This document shows positions 38,105-48,121 of a stretch of DNA of 64,000 nt, piece after piece. This DNA is from Bugula neritina (Eukaryota; Bryozoa; Gymnolaemata; Cheilostomatida; Bugulidae): assembly GCA_964035545.1 (NCBI GenBank), contig OZ037772.1, positions 4,995,733 to 5,059,732 of the forward strand, given 5' to 3'. The notes below the pieces were generated by a model, which worked only from the letters and a program-made list of their open reading frames with translations, ran no database searches and was not told where the DNA came from. A program made the translations under genes and the position numbers. Numbering within the stretch: the first letter of the stretch is position 1; every line of letters begins with the position of its first letter.

Positions 38105-38829
38105 GTTAGTGAGAATGCATTAAATAAGAAGTTCATTAGTGTGAAGGATATAGTTCTTCAATAGAAGTACTTTTTTTATTAACATTTTCTACAGTTTTAA
38201 AGTTCTACAGTTTTTAAAGTTCTTCAGTTTTACAAACCTTCTGCATTTCTTAAGCGTAATATATTAGGTTCACAGTAGAATCACAAGTACCAACTGTGTT
38301 ACATACTTCCCATTGAAAGTCAACCACCGGCTTGACAGCTGACGTTCTAGCCATTACACTACAAGTGTAATCCTAACACTCCATTCAACCAGTTATTCTA
38401 AACCCTGCTGGTTCCCTTACTACTCATTCAGTTTAGGCTTCCCCGGCCTCTCAACTCTCTTGGCGTACTACCAAAATGCTATACTGAATGTGAAAGAGCT
38501 CGCTAACAATTACACATGTGTCACTAGGTAATCTCAGCACTACACCAAGCTGTTCACATGTGCATTCAGTTCCCTGCTACCATAAAGATATTCACGTGCG
38601 CTAACCGTCATGATCTCATAACTTCAATTACAGGAAGTTGTAATTTTACATTTTATCTGCAGACATATTGGCAAATTAATAAACATCAAATGAATATGAA
38701 GTCAGTATAAGCAGCTTTTTATGAAATAAATTACAAAAAAATTATTATGATCAATAATATTATCATTATTATCATAGTAGGTCAGTTCAGGTAGAATGCC
38801 TGCTACCAGACAATTATGAAAACCGGTAC

Positions 38830-41800
38830 AACCTAATTCATGTGGCTAGTGGTCAGCGACTAAACTAACAAGTGAGTGTGACTGGACATCTTTAGGTCTG
38901 TGGTGGGGGGGGCAAGCCAGTCGGTGTGAGGTGACACACACTCCCAGAAGTGCAGGGATTAACATACCTCTCTCTTAGTCAGTCCCTGCCACGTAAGTGC
39001 TATAGGTCATGCAAAAGCCAGTAGTACCTTCACTTCTTTGCAAGCCGTTTTCATGAAATGGTACGTCAATAGCACATTCATGCCGGCTCGAACATCGCTC
39101 AGAATAAGAAGATCTGCACTGATCTGTTCTTACTCTGGCAGTCAGCGTACAGTGTGCTTGGAGACAGAAGGAAAAGGGAAGAGATTTTCCCTTATATGTA
39201 ACAGAATAAAATGCACAAACACTAATTGATCTATCACAAGCACAGAATCCAGAAAGACAGACAGCTCTTGTAGCCATGGAGATGGACAAATATGGCATCA
39301 TTGCCAGGCTATGATAGTTTAATAGATCATAGGTATTTCTTCTACTAGAGTGGAAAGTCAGCTGATGAAAGTTGAGAAGCAGGAGTAGGACTTGCCGTCA
39401 AAAAAGAAGATTGCTGCCACTTTGAAGGGCAAACCAACTCCTGTGAATGATTGAATCATGATGATGAAACTTCCTTTTCAAAAGAGATTTCACGCGATTA
39501 CTATGACGAATACTGAAGAAGTAAACAAACAGTTCTACATTTATCTGAGAGACACAATCCATTGTGTTCTAGCTAATGATATATTAACACTGAGTGGTAA
39601 TTTTGTTGCAAGGATAGGCTCAGTTTTTGAGAAATAGAAAGGAGTACTTGGTAGTCATAGTGTAGGTAAGTGCAATAGAAATGGAGAGTTGCTTTTAGCT
39701 CTCTGTTTAGAGTACAGTCTTGTGTTAGCCTAGGGCCACACGGTGCGTATTTTTGCATGCGAAAATTGAAATCACAAGTAGCAAAGGTGTCCACTGTATG
39801 CGTTGAGAAAACATTCGCACTTGTCGCTCTGCATTTTCAACGCAAGTGCGAATCGTCTCTGTCGTCGTCACCTAATTGGCTGGTAGTTATTCAGCGAGCC
39901 CAATTTCTTTATTTAGTGCTATATTCCAGCAAATTGCGTTTTATTGAAAGCGAGTGCGATTTAAAAATGAAAGCTTTATTTATCACGCATCACTGACGCT
40001 ACAGTGGACACCTTTGCTACTTGTGATTTTAATTTTCGCATGCGAAAATACGCACCGTGTGGCCCTAGGCTTAACTAATACCATCTTCAAACACAAGGAA
40101 TCACACAGGAGTACATGAATGCTTCCACAAGTTAACAAATGGAACTTACTGGATTACATCATTCTCAGGCGAAGGAATTTGAGTGAGGTTTTAGTTACTC
40201 GAGCTGTAAGAGGAGCAGATTGTGGCACAGATCATGTAATGCTAAAATCAAAAATATAAGGATTAAAAGATAAAACATTGCAAGAAAGCCACCAATTAAA
40301 CTAAGCACTGTTATGCTGAAAGATCCAGAAAAAACAGAACAACTTAAAAAGAAATTGAATAAGAATATAAAGTGTTGAGATGAAAATAATAATGAGATAG
40401 ACAAATGTGGAAAATTTTGAGGAAAACGGTGTTTTCAACTGCTAGTGAAGTGGTTGGGAAGCAAGGCCGTAAACATCCGGATTGGTTTAATGAGCATGAT
40501 GAGCTACTACGGCAGTTGATTGAGAAGAGAAACAAGGCAAGACAAGCTTTCTTCCAGTGTAATACCAGAGTGAAAAGAAAGAGCTGCTTAAAAGTGCAAA
40601 GCAGTCTTCAGAGGTATACCAGAGAAATGAAAAATAACTGGTGGGAAAAAAAAGCAATAGAACTCCAAATGTCAGCAGACAGAAAAGACATGAAAGCATT
40701 ATATTTAGGCTTAAAAGAAGTTTATGATCCGAAATCAAGAGTAACGATTCACCTACGAGACCATAATGGAAACACAGTTTTACACGAGAAGGAAAAAATA
40801 TTAGAAATAATATCTGATCACTTCAATCCTTTGCTCAACATACCAGGCGAGCTGGATAAAGCAGCAAAAAACATAATGCAAAGGTCACGTGTTGCACTTT
40901 TGGATGGTCCGCCCAATATGGATGAGCGTGTGTCGGCAATTAGTTCATTGCGGGATGGAGAAGTTGTTGGCAGAAATGGTATTCCATTTGTGGTATGAAA
41001 GCATGCTGGTCAAAAAATGGCAGGGTGTCTTTACAATACAGAATGTATGGGACACCTAGACGGTACCACCAGACTGGACAGAAGCAAGCATTTTTCAATT
41101 TTTAAGAAAGGCAATATGAAAGTAAACGGGAATTATCGGCACATATCTTGTATCTATTGTAGGCAAGATTTTCTCTTGCATACTATCGACTAATTGCACA
41201 TACTATCCAAGAGGTGCTAGTGGAGTCTCAGTGTAAATTCAGGAGTGCGGAAAGAAGTCCAAGTGTAAAAGAGGTGCACAGAACAAAATATGCTACTTTT
41301 CGCAGTATTTTTTGACCTCAGTAAGGCATTTGATATTGTATATATTGCAAGCCTTCGGCAGGTCCTTAAAAGGTTTGGCTTCCCAGACAAGTTTATTTGC
41401 AATAATGAAGCACCTCATACAGGCATGCAAGTATATGTACCAATGAGTAGTTCTACTGCAAATGGAAAGCTTGGAAAAGGTATATATGTGAACACTAGAA
41501 AAGAAGCAGACCTGTTTGATGTAACTCATTTCAACTTTAAAACCAAAACCTTTACCGAGTTAGAGACTTGTTAAGGAAATGACAGGTTGTTTTTTTAAGC
41601 TTTTCCGGAGTGTGTGGGATACCACGACTGTTCCACAACACTTGAGCAATGCAAGCATTATCCCATTATTTAAGAAAGGCAATACACCAGGGGTGGGAAT
41701 TACTGGGGCATATCCCCTCTATCTATTGTAGGCAAGACTCTTTCCCATTGCTATTAAATCGGCTAAATGCCCATATTTTCTCAAAGGTGGTACTAGAGTC

Positions 41801-42970
41801 TTAGTGTTTTTTCAAGAGTGGAAGAAGTACAATTGATATGGTTTTCTGCTTGAAGGAAGTGCAAGAGAAGTGCATAGAACAAAATATGCCACTTTGCATA
41901 GTATGTTTTGATTTCAGCAAGGCATTTGACACTGTTTCTAGAACAGGCTTTTGGCAAGTCATTAAAAGGTTTGGCTGCACAGAAAAGTTTACCGGCAATA
42001 CTGAAGCTTTTTATACAGGCATGCAAGCAAATGTGGCAGTGAACGGTTCCATCTCAAATGAATTTGCAGTAACAAATGCTTGAGGTTGTCTTTAAAGAAT
42101 TAGAAAAGAGTCGGATCTGTTTGATGTTAGTCATATCAAGTCAAAATTTAAGACCACTACTGAGTTAGTGAAAGACTTGCTATTTGCTGGTGATATAAGT
42201 ACTTCAGTTTTTTTTTGTTCTCATGCTATACAGACTCCGGTCAACAGATTTGCCAATGCTGCAAAATATTGTAATCTTCAAAATTAACATCGACAAGACA
42301 GAAAGCCTCTACCAGCTTGCAAAATTTGAAAATGAAGCATATCAGCCAAACCCTATAGCCATCAATGGATAACTTTTAAAAAAGTGTCAAACCTTCAAGT
42401 ACTTTGGAAGCACAATAGCAGTGAGCACTAAACAAGATAATAAATTTATCTGAGAATTGGAAGCACTAGTGCAGTGTATGAAAAGTTGAGAACCAGACTT
42501 TGCACTGATTGTTAATTTTTAATCAAAGTCAAGTATCAGATGTACCATACTATAGTACTCGCTGCCTTACTGTATGGTGATGAGACTTGGAACATACACA
42601 GTGTGCAAGTAGACAGACTGCAAGCATATGTCATGCAATAAATATGCTCAATCATGGGTGTATTTTAGAGAGACAAGATTACTAACCAAAAAGTACAAAA
42701 GAGAGCTAGCTTAGCATCTTCAAAATCTGTCCTTATTCAAATAAACTTGAAATAGCTAGGGCATCTCGAAAAGATAGGTCATAGCCACTTACCTAAACAA
42801 CTTTTTTATCCGCAGCTAAAAAAAAGTAAACAAAGCCAAGGGAAGCCAATATTGAGATTTAAAGACACTGTAAAGCGAAATATAAAAAAGTTGGACATGT
42901 ACAGAGATAGCTGGCAAAGGAAGGGTTAATGTAGATATGGATGGAGACGTTTGATCAAACTAAATTGAAA
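38830..42970 (+). pseudogene. Decayed RTE/BovB-like LINE
   Basis: Pieces appear in the order of a LINE ORF2. The endonuclease start (RTALVAMEMDKYGIIA) lies near 39260-39305, followed by further endonuclease words (GKSADESREAGVGLAVKK, EVNKQFYIYLRDTI) to about 39725. A Harbinger-like MITE interrupts, then TNTIFKH and WNLLDYIILRR...TRAVRGADCGTDH (40080-40255). The linker WWEKKAIELQMSADRKD...LKEVYDP is at 40400-40998. Two reverse-transcriptase motif-A segments follow (FDLSKAFDIV near 41310 and FDFSKAFDTVSR near 41910), then FAGD near 42185, and QTFKYFGSTI near 42390. Numerous stops and frameshifts are present. The element fills the intron between E17 and the ROC-COR exon. The clade is judged from the endonuclease/linker words only. 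Confidence 0.7.
39728..40070. mobile_element. Harbinger-like MITE inside the LINE
   Basis: The 343-bp element has ~75-bp inverted ends: gcctagggccacacggtgcg on the left, and its reverse complement at the right. It is flanked by TTA on both sides (39725-39727 and 40071-40073). A 3-bp TTA/TAA duplication fits PIF/Harbinger-type elements. Removing it restores continuity of the LINE endonuclease, so it inserted later. Confidence 0.75.
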
Positions 42971-43005
42971 AGAGTCATTGTCGCACCGACAGACTGCTCT
43001 GATGA

Positions 43006-43051
43006 CGACAGTGATGGTGATGATGATAATGATGATGATGATAATGATGAA
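43006..43051. repeat. GAT/AAT trinucleotide microsatellite
   Basis: A short gatgatgataatgatga run lies just beyond the LINE relic and shows no coding support. Confidence 0.8.
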
Positions 43052-43417
43052 AATTCTCCTTATTACTTTTATTGTTGTTTTAAGATCATAGAAAACCAGA
43101 TATTTAATTTGTTCAAAAAAAACAGTTAGGTTTGATGTATCTATAACATTATCTTTTATAACATTTTGCTGTATTTAGTTTACTTCCAAGTGATGCTGAA
43201 AAATTTCTACAGTAAAACAGTTGCATAGAGCTGAGGTTTTTTAAATGACGTGTTTAAGAAAAATTTCCAGTGATAAGTTTGCAGACATCTTTGCAAATGC
43301 ATTATCGTCTGAAATGGGTGAAATATATTTTTTTAAAGATCTTCAAAAGCTATATTCAGAAGCAACTTGTTTGCTAGAATCTGACTTATTATATATCATA
43401 TTTTATCTGAATTACAG

Positions 43418-45339
43418 TTTGCAGTATTTGGAGAATCTGGAAGTTCTGGACATTCAGCGCAACAACATGACTATAATTCCAGAGGCGGTCTGCAACTTGA
43501 AAAAATTACGTAAAATAGATGTTTTTGGATGTGAAAGTCTAACCACTCCCCCTTATGAAGTCTGTACAGAAGGATTATCAGCTATCAGACAATACTACAG
43601 AGATCTTGCTAAAGGTAAAGGAAAAAGTCTTCCCCTAGTCACCATTGCCGTGATTGGTAACACAATGGCAGGGAAAACGAGTCTCATCAGAACATTGCAG
43701 AGTGAAGAGAGAAAAAGAGTGCTGACAAATCGTGGACCTGAGGTTGCCGTTGACGAAACAACTAAAGTTTTTAAAGTCGAAGAGTTGAAAGTAAATAATA
43801 CAGTTTTGAGACTAATTGACATGGGAGGACAACCAGTGTATCACATGACATACCAGCTAACACTTAAACAAAACTGCATGCCGATAGTAGTGGTGAACAT
43901 GGAGCATTATCATCAGCTGGCACAAGAAAAGGGAGACAGAGAGGCTCTGAGAAGACTGGCTTTTGATTGGCTGGCTCATTTATATGTGGCAAATCCTGGA
44001 ATTAGACAACCGAAACTGGTTTTTACTCACAAAGACAAGTTTGATGAGGAGAATTTCACAAAGCTGACTTATAATTTCACTAACACAGCTGATCTACTGA
44101 AAGATGAAATTATCAGAGAAGAGAAACAACTAGACCAAAGCTTAGCAGAGATAGAACATTTCCATCAACACAAAGAGCTGTTTCTGCGTGAGGATATCTA
44201 CTCAGTTGGAAAAGAAGATACTTTTCAAGTTTTTGAGAATATGAAATCTGCCATTTTTAATTCAGCTCAAAAATTTGTAAAGGTATTGCCAAAACTATGG
44301 GAAGATGTAAATGAGAAGGTTTTAGGATTGCAGACAGCATTCAGTACATTTGATGAGATACTTCATGCAGTGCAACAAGTAGGTAGAAGTATCACACCTG
44401 ATCAGCTCACCACAATCCTCACCTACATGCATGATTGTGGTAAGGTCTTGTGGTACAAAGATATCAAGGAGTTGAACTTGATTATTTTTCACAAAATTGA
44501 GGAAGTTACTAAACTACTCAAAGTCTTGTGTCGTCATGATAAAGATGCGTGCCATACTTGGCAATCAAGTTTTCAACCATTGCGATTGACTAATGGAGCC
44601 TTTCTTGAAGAAGAACAATTTGGAAAACTTGTAAGAGATTTCTTGTCAGCAGGAATCATGGGAAGCCAACTTCTAGAATATTTATTCAAAGCTGAGACAG
44701 CATTCTTTGATGAAAATGCATACCTACTTGCTGTCACTTTGCTGCAGAAAATCAGCATTATCTACGGACCAGTTGATCTGGAATCAAGGAGCTGCTTCAT
44801 TGTTCCCTTCTACTCTACTGATTACTTTGAAAACAATCTTACTACTGATGAAGACGTCATTCTCCATGCTGAAATCATGTTCAAAGGTCTCTCAATTCCA
44901 CAATATGTCTACCAGCAGATGAGTGTTGTTGTCCTACAAATGTTCCCGGATGAGACAAGTTTTTCCCTTGTTAGAAAAAACGGAGTAAAGGTTTTCCACG
45001 ATGACATCTCGGTGCGCCTTGTCCATGATGGTCTTTCAAGGAAGGCAGATGTTACAGTGTCTGGAGCAACAGAGAAAATCACAAACTGTTGGAAACACAT
45101 GGTCAGCATAACCAGGCAAATATCCAAGGAGATTCGGCGTTCATGGCCTGCCAGCAGAATGGTACACAAGTCTAGTTGTACGCACTGCATTCTGAAAGGT
45201 GAATCCAGTCCTGAATTTCAGGTTACTCCCAGCTGGTGTCTTGAATTTCAAACTGACGAACCATATCATCAGTTTCAGAAGGAGATGGTGACAGTTCTCT
45301 GTAGAGGAGATAAGATTTTGAGTCCACTTGTTCATCCCT
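43418..45339 (+). CDS. ROCO core exon: LRR pair, ROC GTPase and COR
   Basis: This 1922-bp exon starts after ctgaattacag in phase 2 (one base completes a Ser codon), exactly compatible with every array exon, and ends before the strong donor gtaagt in phase 1. Residues 1-48 are a final LRR pair (LQYLENLEVLDIQRNN; KIDVFGCESLTTPP). The ROC GTPase has the P-loop GNTMAGKT (80-87), DMGGQ (134-138, G3) and THKD (203-206, G4). A COR domain follows at about 290-430 (KVLPKLWEDVNEK; LTYMHDCGKVLWYKDIKEL; FLSAGIMGSQLLEYLF), then a C-terminal region with a CTHC pair. ROC-COR modules are GTP-dependent switches or dimerisers. The layout resembles the MFHAS1 branch of Roco proteins. No kinase domain follows; the next exons encode a linker and a caspase. 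An upstream in-frame ATG at 43245 could give an LRR-array-less isoform but may be chance intron reading. Confidence 0.9.
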
Positions 45340-45441
45340 GTAAGTCAGTAATGAGTAGTTGTGTGATGTTTCAATTGCAAGTAATATCATACTAGTTACC
45401 TGTTTGCACCGCTGAGTGCATGTCTGGTGTTGCTATTCCAG

Positions 45442-45531
45442 GCACCTCTTTAACAAGCCAAGAAACTCAAAGTCTCAAGAACATCATTGCAGGACTGAGA
45501 GAAAAAAAACAAGAGAAAAGCTCCAAAAGTG
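45442..45531 (+). CDS. Linker exon 1 of the ROCO-caspase gene
   Basis: A 90-bp exon, phase 1 to phase 1, between gctattccag and gtgagc. It encodes TSLTSQETQSLKNIIAGLRE, then KKQEKSSKS: a short helical, basic segment with no recognised domain. Phase and splice sites match both neighbours, which is the main support. Confidence 0.75.
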
Positions 45532-45789
45532 GTGAGCTACAGCCTTTCTTCAACATCTAGTAAATCCTTTTCTCATTTAGTATGTTGGTCTATAGCAAAC
45601 ATAAATGTCAAGTTTCTTGTTTTTGCAATAGCAAAGACACTCTAAAACAAAAACAAACTAGCGCAAGGTGACCAATGCAAAAATCATTAGAGAAAAAAGT
45701 ACATAAAATCTAAGTGCCTACATTTATACATTTTTTTTTCTATCAGAGTATTATTTTAATGAAACAATATGATAATTTTTACAATACAG

Positions 45790-45974
45790 AAGCTGTCAAA
45801 TCTCATCAGCAAACCACCACCACCTCTGTGGAAGATGAGCTGAGTGATCTCTCTGATGATGATGAATATATTCTACCTCCACAATCTGCTGTTGACAAAT
45901 TAAAACATCTTAAGCAAGTCCCTGTCTTTACAACTAAACAAAGTATAAAAGAGCTCTTTTCAAACACTGAGAAG
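45790..45974 (+). CDS. Acidic linker exon 2
   Basis: The exon is taken to start after tttacaatacag (phase 1), the acceptor that keeps the frame, and to end GAGAAG before gtaatg in phase 0. It encodes AVKSHQQTTTTSVEDELSDL, then SDDDEYILPPQ... to ELFSNTEK. The segment is Ser/Asp-rich and resembles a caspase prodomain linker with possible Asp cleavage sites, but no CARD or DED is visible. Confidence 0.7.
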
Positions 45975-46202
45975 GTAATGTAACAGCTTTTCGTACAACT
46001 CTATGGAAAGCCTTCAGCATTGCTCAAAAATACATGTATAGTAGTAATTTAAAAATATTTGTACTATTTTTGTCTCACAATTATAAAAAAAGTGTGTTAT
46101 TAGTATTAACTTCCTAACGTGCCTGTGTTATGCTTTAAGGGTATGTTATTAATTTAGCATTATTAGGTTCAGCACTTCACCTATCATATGTATTCCAATT
46201 AG

Positions 46203-46367
46203 GTGTTTGGTATGACAATGCCAAGAGGAACCGCTTTGATAATCAACAATGAAAAGATAACCAATAGCTCAGACAGACCAGGTTCTCAAGTTGATGTTCA
46301 AAATCTGAGTGACATGCTACGATCCTTTCAGTTCAATATTGAGATGAAAACAGATCTCACAGCTGAG
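46203..46367 (+). CDS. Caspase p20, first exon
   Basis: A 165-bp phase-0 exon after ttccaattag. It encodes VFGMTMPRGTALIINNEKI, then DRPGSQVDVQNLSDMLRSF and NIEMKTDLTAE. This is the caspase start (LIINN), the S1-pocket Arg in DRPGSQVD (the RxG..VD motif), and the strand before the catalytic His. The donor gtggca is weak but the junction to EIYQTV in the next exon is seamless. Confidence 0.85.
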
Positions 46368-46627
46368 GTGGCAGTTATGACCAATTTTGTTGTTTCTTTT
46401 AATTAATTTTAAGCTATATAATCACAAGTGTTGTTATAAGCAAATTCGACTCAGATATAATATAAGAGCTGAGTTTAAATCTTTTGATTTCTAATAATTT
46501 ATAAGTTAAAAGTTACGATTGTGCTTCTCATTTGCTTTTATATACTTTTAACCGTCTGAATCGTTTTACAAAAGCTCACAACTTTTACACAAATATACTC
46601 ATTATTTCCAATTTTTTATACAAACAG

Positions 46628-46847
46628 GAAATATACCAAACGGTTAAAGCAGAAATTAACAACAGCAGAAATGCTGACCACGGAATGTTCTTTCTGTTCA
46701 TTGGTTCTCATGGAGTTGAGAATCATGTCTATGGATCAGATGGAGAGTTGGTAAAACTGACAGACCCGTATGACCTGCTATCTGTTCCTCAGAATCCAGT
46801 GGTTGCTGACAAGCCTAAACTGGTTGTCATCCAAGCTTGCAGCATTG
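46628..46847 (+). CDS. Caspase p20, catalytic exon
   Basis: A 220-bp exon from phase 0 to phase 1, between acaaacag and gtgagt. It encodes EIYQTVKAEINNSRNADHGM, FFLFIGSHGVENHVYGSDG and PKLVVIQACSI. GSHG holds the catalytic His (codon 46709-46711) and QAC holds the catalytic Cys (codon 46838-46840). Gln before Ala-Cys is the S1-pocket Gln. The usual QACRG pentapeptide is QACSI here, with the Arg replaced by Ser; the last residue depends on the next splice site. Confidence 0.9.
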
Positions 46848-46965
46848 GTGAGTATTCTATATTTTCCATCTTACTATAAGCCCATGTATTTCAGCATCAA
46901 AAGTACCTCTACCAATCAAATACAATATATGAATCATTTAGATCTACCTAAATCTAAGAAAACAG

Positions 46966-47082
46966 AACACCCTGGTGCTGAGACTGCTACACCTTCAGTT
47001 TCTGTTGCTAGTACCATAGACAGAAGTCTGCTGGAGAGACGTCATGGTGAAAATTTATATGTTATGAAAGCTAGCTTTCCGT
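46966..47082 (+). CDS. Caspase intersubunit linker exon
   Basis: The frame after the phase-1 junction is met by an acceptor at aagaaaacag, giving HPGAETATPSVSVASTIDRS, then LLERRHGENLYVMKASFP, and ending before gtgagt. VMKASFP is the strand preceding the p10 SWR motif. ATPSVSVASTID is a plausible interdomain cleavage linker. The polypyrimidine tract is weak, so the 5' border is less certain than the rest. Confidence 0.65.
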
Positions 47083-47239
47083 GTGAGTAAAAAGTTCTTT
47101 TTTTTAGATTACTATGTTCTCTGTAGATATTTGCTTTTACATCTAAACATAAAGTTGTTCTGTATGTGCTAACTTTTTTACAAAAAACCAAAATATTGCA
47201 TTCCAGTTCATGTCAGTTAGTAGAGCAATTTTCACATTA

Positions 47240-47339
47240 GTAGTAGAAAAGTGTTGGTTCTGGCTCAATCCCTGACACCGGAGAGTCGAAGACTCGACGG
47301 GGGAAGGGGGTTGAGCCAGAACCAACACTTTTCTACTAC
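47240..47339. mobile_element. 100-bp MITE with 8-bp target duplication
   Basis: The ends are near-perfect ~32-bp inverted repeats starting GTAGTAGAAAAGTGTTGG, with a short centre rich in cgacgggggaagg. TCACATTA flanks both sides (47232-47239 and 47340-47347). An 8-bp duplication fits hAT-type (or Merlin/P) elements. It sits in an intron of the caspase part of the gene. Confidence 0.75.
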
Positions 47340-47400
47340 TCACATTATTACTTATAGCTATTCAAGTACTAAAAGTTCAGCTTTGTTGTATATTGTATAG

Positions 47401-47510
47401 CTTATAGTGCCTGGAGATTTTCTGACTGTGGATCTCTATTCATCAGATGCTTTGTTAGGACCATGTACCGACATGCCGGTCACAGAGACATGCATGAGAT
47501 CTATAAAATT
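47401..47510 (+). CDS. Caspase p10, first exon
   Basis: A 110-bp exon after tattgtatag and before gtgagt. It encodes (S)YSAWRFSDCGSLFIRCFV, then RTMYRHAGHRDMHEIYKI. The motif YSAWR..GSLFI matches the p10 YxSWR...GSWFI signature; its Arg completes the S1 pocket, supporting cleavage after Asp. Confidence 0.85.
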
Positions 47511-47767
47511 GTGAGTGTGCTACATTTCATCTGATATAATATAGTAACATAGCTTCTCTCAAAACTTGTTTATGTATTCGGTGTCTCATCTCTTTTGTTT
47601 TCATAACGTGAAAGACCATAGTAATTAAATGAAAATAACTCAGAAAGAAATAGAAACACTGATTATGTTGACTTTCTCAATTTGAGAATATTTCTACATT
47701 ATGTTTCAACTCACATTTAAGTCTAAGAATTCCTTCTGGGGTGACAAGTTGCATTATTTTTATGTAG

Positions 47768-48121
47768 GTACAAAATCGGGTTAGAAAATTTTGTACAGAA
47801 AAGAGACTTTCTCTTGGACAACTACCAGTTGCTACAGACACTCTGACACACCACAGAAAGCTCTACCTGTTTCCAGGATACAATGGAAGTTCTGGTAAAG
47901 AGAAGGAGCTGAGTTTACTTCAACTCAGAAAGAGACATCAACATCCTCCATCCAAGTCATTTCTGTCCAGTTTAGCTGCACAGTCCACACTGTCAGAGTC
48001 AGCTAGCACTTCACAGCAGGCAGAGAGTGGACAAGGCAGCAAATCAAATAACCAGAAGAGAAAATTAGACTCCAGCAAGGATAGCATGCAAATTATAAAA
48101 CACAGAAAGTTGAGTGAATGA
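47768..48121 (+). CDS. Caspase p10, last exon and C-terminus
   Basis: A phase-0 exon after tttatgtag, running to TGA at 48119-48121. It encodes VQNRVRKFCTEKRLS...HHRKLYLFPGYNG, completing the p10 subunit, and then a tail of about 85 residues. The tail is Ser/Gln-rich (AAQSTLSESASTSQQAESGQ) with basic NQKRKLDSSKD and KHRKLSE, possibly a nuclear targeting signal. The eight exons from 43418 to here add up to 1053 codons plus stop with consistent phases. Confidence 0.85.
   Translation, partial: VQNRVRKFCTEKRLSLGQLPVATDTLTHHRKLYLFPGYNGSSGKEKELSLLQLRKRHQHPPSKSFLSSLAAQSTLSESASTSQQAESGQGSKSNNQKRKLDSSKDSMQIIKHRKLSE

Larger units (their letters stand above)
19748..38963. other. Introns of the LRR exon array (type A and type B)
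   Basis: Two intron families recur. Type A begins gttagt(a/g)agaatg(c/t)attaaat, carries the tRNA-like SINE, and in its longer form the block gagataggagtacgct...ccatcccc (20397, 23573, 27727, 29740). Type B begins gttagt(a/g)aaagcaact(c/g)aatatgaa and runs into a conserved block cctgcagactaaaa (24700, 25480, 26207, 28835, 32250, 34075, 35698 and 37535). Upstream of exons the sequence is either tcaactggtatatgtttactatag or tttcaatta-tatattatgtttactatag. No other genes lie in these introns; inserted elements are listed separately. Confidence 0.7.

Noticed and set aside
39757-39996. A 79-codon frame
   Set aside because: It lies entirely inside the Harbinger-like MITE.
42941-43129. A 62-codon Asp-rich frame
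   Set aside because: The Asp run comes from a GAT microsatellite at the end of the LINE relic.
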